From: Methanolinea sp.
Lineage (GTDB): Archaea; Halobacteriota; Methanomicrobia; Methanomicrobiales; Methanospirillaceae
DNA: 64,000 nucleotides
Assembly (NCBI GenBank): GCA_018262855.1
Contig: JADFDO010000009.1
Location: 1-64,000, forward strand
Direction: 5' to 3'
The notes below the pieces were generated by a model, which saw only the letters and a list, made by a program, of their open reading frames with translations, had not been told where the DNA came from and did not search any database. The position numbers were made by a program, and so were the translations under genes. Shown here in pieces: positions 8,207 through 16,606 of this stretch (its first letter is position 1; each line of letters opens with the position of its first letter).

Positions 8207-9535
8207 TCACCGGGTGTATTTCTGGGGATTTAACCGCAGCAGCATTTGAGCCTTGTCAAATGAGCGCCTCGCCTCTTCATGTTTCCCCAGTTCCTTTAAG
8301 CATATACCCCGGTAATTCCAGGCATTTACATTCTCAGGATCCTTCTCAAGGACCACGTCAAAACAGGCGACAGCCTGTTCGAAGAGTGCGAAATCTTCGG
8401 TTTCCTTTCCAAGCTTCTCGAGTGTCTCACCCTTTGCATAATAGGTAGTGGTAGTTCCGTCACCCAGTTCAAGCACACGGTTAAAACACTGGAGTGCCGC
8501 TTCATACCTGCCAAGTTCGTTCAGACAGATCCCTTTCTCCCTCCAGGCATCTACATGGTTGGGGTCCATCTCGATTACGCGGTCAAAGCATGCAATAGCA
8601 TCCTGGAATTTCCCCTGCTTGTAATAGAGATCCATCCCTTTCTTGTACCAGCTCGCCGTGGATTTCCCGAAGATCCTGTCGAACATCCCTTTCTCTTTCT
8701 CTCGTGCCGCCTCGGCTTTCTGTTCGCCCTGGGCTTTCCGGATCTCAGTGATGTCACGGATAGACTCGATAGCTCCGATTACGGTCCCATTCCGGTCGGT
8801 GATAAGGGTGGCCCTTGACCAGAACACGGAAGGATCACCTCCTTTTTTCACCGCAACAGTCTCTGCAACAATTGACTGTGCATCTCTCCTGATGTTCTCA
8901 TACGAGAGTGAAAGGATTTCTTCGTCTGAACTGTTGATAAGGTTGATGAGCATGGGTCTCCTGGTCCTGAAGAAAGGAAGTGCATACTCGTATTCTCTCT
9001 TTCCTATCATATCCCGTGCCTGGACCCCTGTCAGGTCTTCCATAGCCCGGTTCCACGAGATAACCCGGCCTTCCTTGTCGATAGCAAACGTGGCATCCGG
9101 GAGATTGTTGATGATATCGACCATCGTCCGATCAGCGAGGTGAAGGGCTTCCTCGGCTTCCCTCCGGCTAATAGCCTGACGGATCATCTTGTCGAGCGCT
9201 GCAAACTGCGTCTTCGGATCATCGCCTTTCGAGAGGAAGAAATCCGCCCTGTTATTCAGTGCCTCCAGGACTACGTGCTCTCTTCCCTTGCCCGTGAAGA
9301 TGATGAACGGTGTGGCATCGCCTTCCGCCCTGAGTATCTTGAGAAACACGATCCCATCCATCATTGGCATCTCATAATCTGAAACGATTGCATCAAATGA
9401 CCGGGTCTTTATCAGTTCCAGCGCTTCGAGTGCAGACCTGCAGGTCTCGACTTTAACCTCCCCAAATCGTTCCAGAAAAAGGCGGGTCACTTCCAGGAGG
9501 GCAGGTTCATCATCGACCAGGAGCACTGAGATCAT
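8207..9535 (-). CDS. Response regulator with PAS and TPR domains
   Basis: A 442-residue protein. The receiver domain has VLLVDDEP at residues 4-11, the predicted phospho-acceptor in VSDYEMP (Asp53), and the switch Lys in FFLSKGDD. A PAS domain follows (~120-250, NNLPDATFAIDKEGRVISWN), then a charged coiled-coil linker (~255-275) and at least three TPR units (~280-430). There is no DNA-binding output domain, so signalling is probably by protein contact. I use the ATG at 9535 because the receiver fold starts there; an ATG at 9571 would add 12 unlikely residues. It precedes the histidine kinase gene on the same strand. Confidence 0.86.
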   Translation of the reverse strand: MISVLLVDDEPALLEVTRLFLERFGEVKVETCRSALEALELIKTRSFDAIVSDYEMPMMDGIVFLKILRAEGDATPFIIFTGKGREHVVLEALNNRADFFLSKGDDPKTQFAALDKMIRQAISRREAEEALHLADRTMVDIINNLPDATFAIDKEGRVISWNRAMEDLTGVQARDMIGKREYEYALPFFRTRRPMLINLINSSDEEILSLSYENIRRDAQSIVAETVAVKKGGDPSVFWSRATLITDRNGTVIGAIESIRDITEIRKAQGEQKAEAAREKEKGMFDRIFGKSTASWYKKGMDLYYKQGKFQDAIACFDRVIEMDPNHVDAWREKGICLNELGRYEAALQCFNRVLELGDGTTTTYYAKGETLEKLGKETEDFALFEQAVACFDVVLEKDPENVNAWNYRGICLKELGKHEEARRSFDKAQMLLRLNPQKYTR

Positions 9536-9676
9536 GATATCCCCGTTGATTGGTATCCTTTTCCAAGACACCCTTTTTCATTCTATTTACTTAATCCTTT
9601 CATTTTGGTCGTATTCCCTGCTTTTTCGCAAGGAGGGTAATTTTCAAAGGGGCATATGCCCGGTGGACACTCCACG

Positions 9677-11353
9677 CTAGGATATAAAGAGGGGAACATC
9701 CCTGAATGTATCTGCATCGAACATCCCCCTCTCTGTGATGCGGATGCTTGGTATGACCGTAAGGGCGAGGAACGAGAGATACATGAATGCTTCAGGGAGT
9801 GCTCCCAGACCCTCTGCCCTGCTATTCAGAGCATGCAGGCGCTCAGCGACTTCCTCAGCGGGTAGCGTGGACATGAGGCCTGCACATTCGAGCGGCAGCA
9901 GGTCAACGGACCCTGAATCCGCGACCGCCATACCTCCTCCGGCATGAATGATCGCGGCGAGGGAGTCGAGAAGTGCCTGGTCATCGGCCCCCACCGCCAC
10001 AAGGTTATGGGCATCATGCGAGACGCTCCCCGCTATAGCCCCCTTTTTGAGGCCGAAACCATGAACGAGGCCAAGGCCCTGGATGCCATTCCGGTAGCGG
10101 CTGCAGACGACGACCTTGATGATGTCCCGGTCGGTATCAGGGATTTTCGATCCATCAACGAGATATTCCTTCTTTTCGGTCAGGATCTGCTGGGGGACTA
10201 TCCCGATCACCCTTGCCATTCCTTTACCCTCGATTGCCAGGCTCTCGCGGGTGGGGATTCGGGCTTCCATGGGTGCCTTGATAATCCGGGGTGCTTCCCG
10301 GGTCCGTGGATTGATAAGCATTCCTCGCTTGAATGTTTTTTCAATGATGAATCCGTCCCCATCTCTCAGTATACAGAAGTCTGCAAGCCTGCCCGGGGCG
10401 AGTGCACCCCTGTCACGGAGGGAGAACCTGTCGGCAGCAGAGAGTGTTGCCATCCGGAGTGCCGTCTCAAGATCGAGCCCGTACTGGAGCGATTTCCGTA
10501 TGCAATCGTCTATATGGCCATCCTCAACCAGCATGTCGGCATGTCTGTCATCGGTCGCAAATGCCATCCGTGAGGCAGAACAGGCAGTCGCGAGGGGTAT
10601 GAGTGCTTTGAGGTTCTTCTCGGTCGATCCCTCCCTTGCAAAGATATACATGCCCCTGGTAAGTTTCTCTGCGGCCTCATCCCGTTCCGTGCTCTCATGA
10701 TCGCTCTCAATGCCTGCGCAGATGTATGCGTTGAGGGCGGGTCCCCTGAGTAGTGGTGCATGTCCATCAATTATCGGGAAGAGTGCGAGTTTCTCCCAGA
10801 CGCCATGGTCATGGCCAAGTACTCCCGGCACATTCATCATTTCACCAAGTCCGATCACTCCTTCCCTTCCGACGAACCTGGCAAGGTCTTTCGCAGTAAT
10901 CTCTGCCCCGCCCCTGTCAAGCGGAGTCGCGGGAACGCATGACGGCAGCATAAAAAACATGTCGACGGGAAGCCCTTCACGTTCTTCGAGCATGTACAGG
11001 AGGCCTTCCACTCCGCAGACATTTGCAATCTCGTGTGGATCGGCCACCACGGTTGTTGAACCATGCATTGCAACAACTCTCGCATATTCGGAAGGGACAA
11101 GGAGTGAACTCTCGATATGAACATGCGCATCTATGAGGCCGGGGATTACTCTCTTGCCTTTCAGATCACAGGTTTTTCTGCCCCTGTAAGAGTCTCCAAA
11201 GCCGACAATGCGGCCGTATGCCACTGCAAAGTCGGTCTCAATCCATGTGCACGTGAATGGATCAAAGAGGCATGCACCGGTAAACACAATATCTGACGGC
11301 TCTTTTCCAAGGGCTGGCCCGATCAATTTTTCGGACGATGGCGCATGGTGCAT
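9677..11353 (-). CDS. ade: Adenine deaminase
   Basis: The 558-residue amidohydrolase converts adenine to hypoxanthine and ammonia in purine salvage. It has the family start (SDIVFTGACLFDPFT), the metal-binding GLIDAHVHIESSLL near residue 72, and the conserved VVADPHEIANVCG and IGLGEMMNVPGV motifs, plus the C-terminal domain with GIQGLGLVHGFGLKKGA. Length and motif order match the bacterial/archaeal Ade family, distinct from adenosine deaminase. It is transcribed alone. Genes for PRPP synthesis and purH elsewhere in the window belong to the same metabolism but are not linked. Confidence 0.93.
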   Translation of the reverse strand: MHHAPSSEKLIGPALGKEPSDIVFTGACLFDPFTCTWIETDFAVAYGRIVGFGDSYRGRKTCDLKGKRVIPGLIDAHVHIESSLLVPSEYARVVAMHGSTTVVADPHEIANVCGVEGLLYMLEEREGLPVDMFFMLPSCVPATPLDRGGAEITAKDLARFVGREGVIGLGEMMNVPGVLGHDHGVWEKLALFPIIDGHAPLLRGPALNAYICAGIESDHESTERDEAAEKLTRGMYIFAREGSTEKNLKALIPLATACSASRMAFATDDRHADMLVEDGHIDDCIRKSLQYGLDLETALRMATLSAADRFSLRDRGALAPGRLADFCILRDGDGFIIEKTFKRGMLINPRTREAPRIIKAPMEARIPTRESLAIEGKGMARVIGIVPQQILTEKKEYLVDGSKIPDTDRDIIKVVVCSRYRNGIQGLGLVHGFGLKKGAIAGSVSHDAHNLVAVGADDQALLDSLAAIIHAGGGMAVADSGSVDLLPLECAGLMSTLPAEEVAERLHALNSRAEGLGALPEAFMYLSFLALTVIPSIRITERGMFDADTFRDVPLFIS

Positions 11354-11543
11354 GAGGGTGAATTGGCCGGAATGGCAGATGAATATTCTTGCGTACTGGA
11401 ATCCGGAAACTAGCGGGAACTTGAATGAATGCTATTGTTTTCCTATCAGGATTTATTCTGAAACAGCGTGTGAAGGCCGGAAAAAATCAGGGATGCAGTC
11501 TAAAAAAAACGATTACAATGAGACGGGATGGAATCTATAGGTA
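11354..11543. other. Intergenic region between ade and the RHH regulator
   Basis: A 190-bp region with no supported gene. It holds the promoter and leader of ade and the 3' end of the regulator transcript; no repeat was noticed. Confidence 0.4.
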
Positions 11544-11852
11544 TTACCTTTGCTCTTCCACAGCAATCTTCTGCTGGGTGGTGAGGACATCAACAAGTAG
11601 ATCTTTCATGATTTTCTTCATGAAATCCCGTCCCTCATCCGACGCCAGGAACTCATGGAGGTTTTCCTTGAACTGTCCCACATCGTCATGATTGTCAACG
11701 AAATATATTAATGCTTGGGTTATGCAATCGGAGACCGTGGAAAATTTTTTCTCCTCGTATACGAGCCTGTTCACTTTTTCGTAGATATTCGGGGGCATTT
11801 TATAGGAAACGGCAACACGTTCCCCCCGCTTGTTATTACCCCTGTCCACCAT
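11544..11852 (-). CDS. Ribbon-helix-helix (CopG/NikR-like) transcriptional regulator
   Basis: The 102-residue protein begins with a basic arm (DRGNNKRGERVAVSYKMPP) and an RHH-like fold (strand VAVSYKMP, helices IYEKVNRLVYEEKKFS and VSDCITQALIYFVDN). A longer helical C-terminal extension may drive oligomerisation or bind a ligand. It is divergent from the membrane protein gene at 12006. The intergenic space carries two copies of a palindromic site next to the other gene's TATA box. This arrangement strongly suggests that the regulator controls the divergent gene and probably itself; direct evidence of binding is lacking. Confidence 0.8.
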   Translation of the reverse strand: MVDRGNNKRGERVAVSYKMPPNIYEKVNRLVYEEKKFSTVSDCITQALIYFVDNHDDVGQFKENLHEFLASDEGRDFMKKIMKDLLVDVLTTQQKIAVEEQR

Positions 11853-11902
11853 TCTTAATGAAATGGAGTTCCTTCGTATAAAAAAGCTGCGAAAATAAAA
11901 GG

Positions 11903-11918
11903 ATTACTTATGAAATAC
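11903..11918. promoter_or_regulatory. Putative RHH operator, site 1
   Basis: ATTACTTATGAAATAC matches 15 of 16 bases of the site at 11944-11959. It lies about 50 bp upstream of the regulator's start, close to that gene's own promoter region (AT-rich TTTTTTATAC on the minus strand around 11875-11885). Confidence 0.55.
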
Positions 11919-11940
11919 CTTCAGTCCTTTGTTTTACATA

Positions 11941-11960
11941 AGTATTACATATGAAATACT
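11941..11960. promoter_or_regulatory. Putative RHH operator, site 2 (palindrome)
   Basis: AGTATTACATATGAAATACT is a 20-bp palindrome with a single mismatched base pair. It directly abuts the TATA-like TTTAAATA (11960-11967) of the rightward gene, so occupancy would be expected to interfere with TBP/TFB binding. Confidence 0.6.
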
Positions 11961-11967
11961 TTAAATA
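11959..11967 (+). promoter_or_regulatory. TATA box of the RHH-linked membrane protein gene
   Basis: CTTTAAATA predicts a transcript start near 11990, just before the ribosome-binding site GAGGAGG (11991-11997). This makes the ATG at 12006, not the one at 11967, the likely start codon. Confidence 0.5.
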
Positions 11968-12005
11968 TGAACGCCTTCAAAAGAGATGCTGAGGAGGCAC
12001 ATCTG

Positions 12006-12473
12006 ATGAATGAAATCCTGTTCTTTGGAGTCATATTCGGAGGCATTTTCTCACTTTTTTCCAGTATCATCCTGGTCCACATGGGCAGGCTGATTGACCG
12101 GTTCCCCACAGAACACGAGGAAGAGAGGGAGAGGTGCATATGGAGCCCGAGAGAGTTCACGAAGTATGCCGTGATGCTCTACTGGCCGGTCTATATCGTA
12201 GGAGCCTGGATGCTCATCCCCGGCACAAGAATCCTCACGGTCAGCGGTATTGCCACTCTCTTTGGACTGATCCTGTTCATGGTGACTGCCATCATATTCT
12301 CGATCGCAACCTACAACCTGATGCGGGCAAAGAACAAGGGAGCTCCATCCCTTATGGGAGGCCTGTTGAAGCAGGGACGGTTTTTCCGCGCTTTCCACCT
12401 TCCCGTCCAGGTCAGGAAGGAATATTCACCCAGGCAGACCAAGGTATCTCATTCCGCGACTGTCGAGGAATAG
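12006..12473 (+). CDS. Multi-pass membrane protein controlled by the divergent RHH regulator
   Basis: About 155 residues from the ATG at 12006, which has the strong ribosome-binding site GAGGAGG nine bases ahead. Three hydrophobic helices are visible: EILFFGVIFGGIFSLFSSII, YAVMLYWPVYIVGAWMLIP and SGIATLFGLILFMVTAIIF. The protein ends in a basic tail with RFFRAFHLPVQVRKEY. An in-frame ATG at 11967 overlaps the TATA box and is unlikely. No family is recognised. Paired with a dedicated DNA-binding regulator and palindromic sites, it may be a stress- or metal-responsive membrane protein, but the signal is unknown. Confidence 0.68.
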   Translation: MNEILFFGVIFGGIFSLFSSIILVHMGRLIDRFPTEHEEERERCIWSPREFTKYAVMLYWPVYIVGAWMLIPGTRILTVSGIATLFGLILFMVTAIIFSIATYNLMRAKNKGAPSLMGGLLKQGRFFRAFHLPVQVRKEYSPRQTKVSHSATVEE

Positions 12474-12554
12474 GATCATTTTTTTCATTATCACCTTTTT
12501 TCTATCTCCAAGTGGTGTGCAATACCGAGCCCTATGGATTACCGCTTTTTCCAG

Positions 12555-13200
12555 AACCAGTCCCATGGTGATAAGGCGATCCAATGCGGCGGGGCGAAGC
12601 CCCAAGAACGTCATTACGTAACGAGTTTGGTATTTCGTCGATGGGGAGGGGGAGAATCCCCCCTCCCCAGACCTCACCCCCACAACGCGATAACCTGTGA
12701 CCAGGATTTCACAGAAATAACCCAATCCAATCGGCTTCTCAGTACTGGTCCTATCGCATTTTGGGATGCCACATGCGACAGCGCGAAGCTCCAAGAGTGT
12801 TATTATGGAATGAGTTCGGTATCTTGTCGATGGCGAGATGGAGATTCACCCTCATAATCCCTCCCCCACAACGCGATAGGTTGTGGCAGGATTGCATAGA
12901 ACTCTCTCAATCTAGTCGGCTTTCAGCACTGGTCCTATCGCATTTTGGGATGCCACAGCGGCGGGGGCGACAGCCCCCAAGAGCGTCATCGTGAATTGAG
13001 TGCGGTATTTTATCGACGGGGAGGGGGAGAATCCCCCTCCCCTGATCCCTCCCCCAACAACGCGATAGCCTGTGACCAGGGTTTCACAGAAATCCCCAAA
13101 TCTAGTCAGATCTCAGCACCAGCTCTATAGCACTTAAGAAATGCCACAGCGACAGAACGAAGTCTCAAGAGGGTCATCATGGGTTGAGTGCGGTTTGATT
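12555..13200. repeat. Tandem ~185-bp structured repeat, three full copies plus one partial
   Basis: Unit boundaries are visible at about 12555, 12744, 12928 and 13118, so the period is about 184-190 bp. The best-conserved join is GGTCCTATCGCATTTTGGGA (12748 on and 12931 on), degraded in the fourth copy. Each unit contains a small hairpin (GGGGCGAAGCCCC; GGGGGCGACAGCCCCC), a conserved CAAGAGCGTCAT-like block, and a G/C-run hairpin (12643-12668; 13018-13042). It then contains CAACGCGATA and a CTGTGA...TCACAG inverted repeat. Copy 2 has degenerate G/C runs. Small open frames across it are repeated reading artefacts. The rest of the 12474-13348 gap shows nothing recognisable. The flanking genes are convergent. 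Confidence 0.8.
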
Positions 13201-13348
13201 GTAGAGTTTATAGGATGCAGTGAAGGGAAAGGAGGAGAACCTCTCTCGGATAGTAGAGCGAAGGCGCCTGCACATTCCTTCTCACATGCGCGAACTCTGT
13301 GGGGAATCCTGTAATAATAACGCGACACGGAATTCCGGATAAAAAAAG

Positions 13349-14572
13349 TTACCCCCCGAACAGTTCCCTTGACCGTTCGAGTGCTTCCACAGCAGGCAGC
13401 TTCTTCCCGGTCAGGAACTCGATACAGGCCCCGCCGCCGGTTGAGATATGGGTAAAGTCCCTGTCGATTCCCATCTTCTCCACGACCGCAGCAGTATGGC
13501 CCCCGCCAATGATGGAAAATTCGACCTTCGATGCAGCTTTCAACAATTCGTAGGTCCCCGTGGCAAAATCAGGCTCTTCAAAGACTCCTGCCGGGCCGTT
13601 GAACACGACCGTCCCGCATTTCCTGATGGCTCCCGAAAGTGTGGTGATCGAGTCAATGCCTGCATCCATGATCGGGGCATCCTTTGGGATTGCAGTAACG
13701 GGGTATTCCGCCCGCTTTCCGTTCTCCTTGACTGCGACGAATTCGGGGATAATGATCCTGTCGCTGAACGAAGAGAGGAGCTTCTTTGCCCGGGAGATCT
13801 CGCCCTCATACTTCAGTTGCTGGATCAGCTGCGAGGCGGGTTTTCCTATATCGAATCCTGCGGCTGCAAGGAATATGTTTGCGACGACACCCGTCACGAT
13901 AATCATATCAGCAGTATTCCCGTTCAGCATGTGATCTGCAACGGAGATCGAGTCGTCAACCTTGGTTCCGCCAAGCACCATGCAAACGGGCTTTGGTGAG
14001 TTCTGAAAGACTCTCGTGAGCGTCGTAACCTCTCTCTCCATCAGGAGCCCGGCAACCGATCTCATGGCCATCGGCAATCCCACCATCGTGGGCTGGGAGC
14101 GGTGAGCGGTGCCGAAGGCATCGTTCACAAAATAATCTCCCATCTGTGCGAGTTTCCTGACGAGGAAAAGTTTCTGCGCATCATCAGACTTTACTGTGAG
14201 ATTCTCTTCGGCGTTGAACCTGACATTTTCAAGGACAAGCACCTCGCCGTTCTTCATGGCACGGACCGCGTCCCGGGCACACTGTCCAAAGATATCGTCA
14301 ACATAGCGCACTTTTCTCCCGAGCAGTGCCTCAAGCCGCTCGGCATGTGCTTCCAGGGTAGTGAAGTCCTTCTTCCCGGGCCTGCTCTGGTGGGTGACAA
14401 TCACCACACGGCTCTGGGACAGGGCCTGGATGGTGGGAAGGTGCTCCCGGAAACGCTTGTCATCAAGGATGTGTTTCGTCGTTGGATCGATGGGGGAATT
14501 GAGGTCGAGGCGGAGGAGGATGGTCCTGCCCTCAGGTTTTATCTCCTTCAGGGTCCCGATGGGCACACTCAT
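13349..14572 (-). CDS. pgk: Phosphoglycerate kinase
   Basis: The 407-residue enzyme transfers phosphate between 1,3-bisphosphoglycerate and ADP. Family motifs include LLRLDLNSPID near residue 20, VIVTHQSRPG, the substrate-binding VLVLENVRFNAEEN, the DYFVNDAFGTAHRSQPT block, and a C-terminal SIIGGGHTAAVVEK nucleotide-binding loop. In methanogens it works mainly in gluconeogenesis. Its ATG lies nine bases after the atpD stop, with a strong site AAGGAGAGG immediately upstream. It therefore looks like the last gene of the ATP synthase operon. Confidence 0.95.
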   Translation of the reverse strand: MSVPIGTLKEIKPEGRTILLRLDLNSPIDPTTKHILDDKRFREHLPTIQALSQSRVVIVTHQSRPGKKDFTTLEAHAERLEALLGRKVRYVDDIFGQCARDAVRAMKNGEVLVLENVRFNAEENLTVKSDDAQKLFLVRKLAQMGDYFVNDAFGTAHRSQPTMVGLPMAMRSVAGLLMEREVTTLTRVFQNSPKPVCMVLGGTKVDDSISVADHMLNGNTADMIIVTGVVANIFLAAAGFDIGKPASQLIQQLKYEGEISRAKKLLSSFSDRIIIPEFVAVKENGKRAEYPVTAIPKDAPIMDAGIDSITTLSGAIRKCGTVVFNGPAGVFEEPDFATGTYELLKAASKVEFSIIGGGHTAAVVEKMGIDRDFTHISTGGGACIEFLTGKKLPAVEALERSRELFGG

Positions 14573-14581
14573 CCTCTCCTT

Positions 14582-15208
14582 CTACACGTTCCGGGCCTTT
14601 ATCTTCTTCAGGCGGAAGAGTTCCTCACGTTCCATCTCATCCAGCCGCATCTTGATGAAATCCCTTGCAGCGGTCAGCTCGGGGATGACCTTGAACTCGA
14701 GCGCATTGACCCGCCGCTTGGTGGATTCGATCTCGTCCAGGAGCTTCTTCATCGTGGTCTCGATCTCTGCGCTCCGGATGATCGATTCCACCAGGTCTTC
14801 AAAAGAGAGCGCTGTCTCATCGATGACCGACGTGGTCCCGAGGATCCCGTATCCACGCTCGTTTAAGCCTTTCCGGACCTTCGACGATTCGATATCCGGG
14901 ACCACGACACCCATGATGTTCTTGCTGGCAAGCTTGATGTCGGGAACCTCCTGGACTGAGAATGCCGCAGCCTTGACCCCGATTGCCCCTTCAACCGTGT
15001 TTGCCACAGCCATCATTGCCTGGGCTTTCTCATACCTGTCGAGGAGATCATCCCGGGTATCCTTTGCCTGCTCAAGCACCTTGAAGAACTCCAGGATAAG
15101 CCCGTCCCTCTTCATCTTGAGGATCTTGTATCCTCTCTCTGAAAGGGCGATCCTCTTCTTGAGGTTGATCAGCTCGGATCTGGTGGGCTTTATGTCTCGG
15201 AGTGCCAT
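14582..15208 (-). CDS. atpD: A-type ATP synthase subunit D (central stalk)
   Basis: A 208-residue, largely coiled-coil protein (helices at ~1-75 and ~135-205) that forms the rotating central shaft coupling the membrane rotor to the A3B3 head. The start ALRDIKPTRSELINLKKRI is typical of the family. It follows atpB by six bases and is followed by pgk after nine. It occupies the usual last position of the archaeal atp operon. Confidence 0.93.
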   Translation of the reverse strand: MALRDIKPTRSELINLKKRIALSERGYKILKMKRDGLILEFFKVLEQAKDTRDDLLDRYEKAQAMMAVANTVEGAIGVKAAAFSVQEVPDIKLASKNIMGVVVPDIESSKVRKGLNERGYGILGTTSVIDETALSFEDLVESIIRSAEIETTMKKLLDEIESTKRRVNALEFKVIPELTAARDFIKMRLDEMEREELFRLKKIKARNV

Positions 15209-15214
15209 GGATTC

Positions 15215-16606
15215 TTACCCCTCGGCCTTTCCAGCCTGCCTGAACTTGGGGTGGTACTTGTTGATCAGGTCGCGGTCGATACGCACCAGCTGCTCGACCG
15301 GAAGCGTCGAGAGGAGGTCCCATCCAAGGTTCAACGTATCCTCGATCGTCCGGTCCTCGGCATAGCCCTGCCTGACAAACCGGTTCTCAAAGATATCGGC
15401 AAACTCGAGGAACATCCTGTCCCGTTCGGAGAGTGCGTCTTTTCCGACAATTGCAACGAGGCCGCGGAGATCGTTTCCTTCTGCGTACCCTGCGTACATC
15501 TGGTCGGAGACCTTCTTGTGATCCTCGCGGGTGTGTCCCTTTCCAATCCCGAGGTTCATCAGTCGTGACAGGGACGGAAGCACGTTAATCGGCGGGTAGA
15601 TACCCTTCCGGTGCAGCTCCCTGCTGACCACGATCTGGCCCTCGGTGATGTACCCGGTAAGATCAGGGATTGGGTGGGTGATATCATCGCCTGGCATGGT
15701 GAGGATCGGGAACTGGGTGATCGAGCCTTTCTTGCCTTTCACAATCCCTGCACGCTCGTAGATGCCTGCGAGGTCCGTGTACATGTACCCCGGATAACCA
15801 CGTCTCCCGGGAACCTCTTCACGGGCAGCACCGATCTGTCGGAGCGCTTCGCAGTAATTGGTCATGTCCGTGAGGATCACAAGCACATGCATCCCGAGGT
15901 CGAAGGCGAGGTACTCGGCAGTAGTGAGCGCAAGCCGCGGCGTAATGATCCGTTCCACGGCAGGATCGTCCGCGAGGTTCAGGAAGACCACCGCACGCTC
16001 GAGAGCTCCCGTCCTCTCAAAGTCCTGCATGAAGTAGTTGGCTTCCTCCTTCGTGATTCCCATCGCGGCAAAGACGACTGCAAAGGCCTCCTTTGATCCG
16101 GGCACCTTGGACTGGCGTGCGATCTGGAGGGCGATCTGGTTGTGGGGAAGACCCGCACCAGAGAAGATGGGAAGTTTCTGGCCCCTGACGAGCGTGTTCG
16201 TCCCGTCGATCGTGGAGATGCCTGTCTGGATGAAGTCGTTCGGGGAGCCCCGTGCGTAAGGATTGATCGCGGCACCCGTGATGTCGAGACGCTTCTCGGG
16301 AACGATCTCGGGTCCGCCGTCGATGGGTTTCCCTCCGCCGGAGAGGATGCGGCCGAGCATGTCCCGCCCGACGGGCATCTTGATCGTCTCACCGGTGAAG
16401 CGGATCCCGCTGTCCTTACCGATCCCTGCGGTGGTCTCGAAGACCTGGACGACAACGAGTTCGTCGCTCGTATCAAGCACCTGTCCTCTCTTGATGGTGC
16501 CGTCGAATAGGACGATGTTGACCAGTTCGTTGTACCCTACGGGTTCCGTTTTCTCGACGAATACAAGGGGACCGGCTATCTGGGAGATTGTTCTGTATTC
16601 CTTCAT
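15215..16606 (-). CDS. atpB: A-type ATP synthase subunit B (non-catalytic/regulatory)
   Basis: The 463-residue subunit alternates with A in the head. It has the beta-barrel N-terminus ([20 protein letters not shown]), a P-loop position replaced by [18 protein letters not shown] (no Lys/Thr P-loop, as expected for B), and the [13 protein letters not shown] and [14 protein letters not shown] motifs. Its ATG overlaps the end of atpA by four bases. Confidence 0.96.
   Translation of the reverse strand: MKEYRTISQIAGPLVFVEKTEPVGYNELVNIVLFDGTIKRGQVLDTSDELVVVQVFETTAGIGKDSGIRFTGETIKMPVGRDMLGRILSGGGKPIDGGPEIVPEKRLDITGAAINPYARGSPNDFIQTGISTIDGTNTLVRGQKLPIFSGAGLPHNQIALQIARQSKVPGSKEAFAVVFAAMGITKEEANYFMQDFERTGALERAVVFLNLADDPAVERIITPRLALTTAEYLAFDLGMHVLVILTDMTNYCEALRQIGAAREEVPGRRGYPGYMYTDLAGIYERAGIVKGKKGSITQFPILTMPGDDITHPIPDLTGYITEGQIVVSRELHRKGIYPPINVLPSLSRLMNLGIGKGHTREDHKKVSDQMYAGYAEGNDLRGLVAIVGKDALSERDRMFLEFADIFENRFVRQGYAEDRTIEDTLNLGWDLLSTLPVEQLVRIDRDLINKYHPKFRQAGKAEG

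Noticed and set aside
12534-13130. Several short rightward open frames with similar peptides (e.g. ending RWRDGDSPS or RRGGGESPSP)
   Set aside because: They repeat only because the DNA repeats. They lack ribosome-binding sites and encode low-complexity Arg/Pro/Ser peptides.
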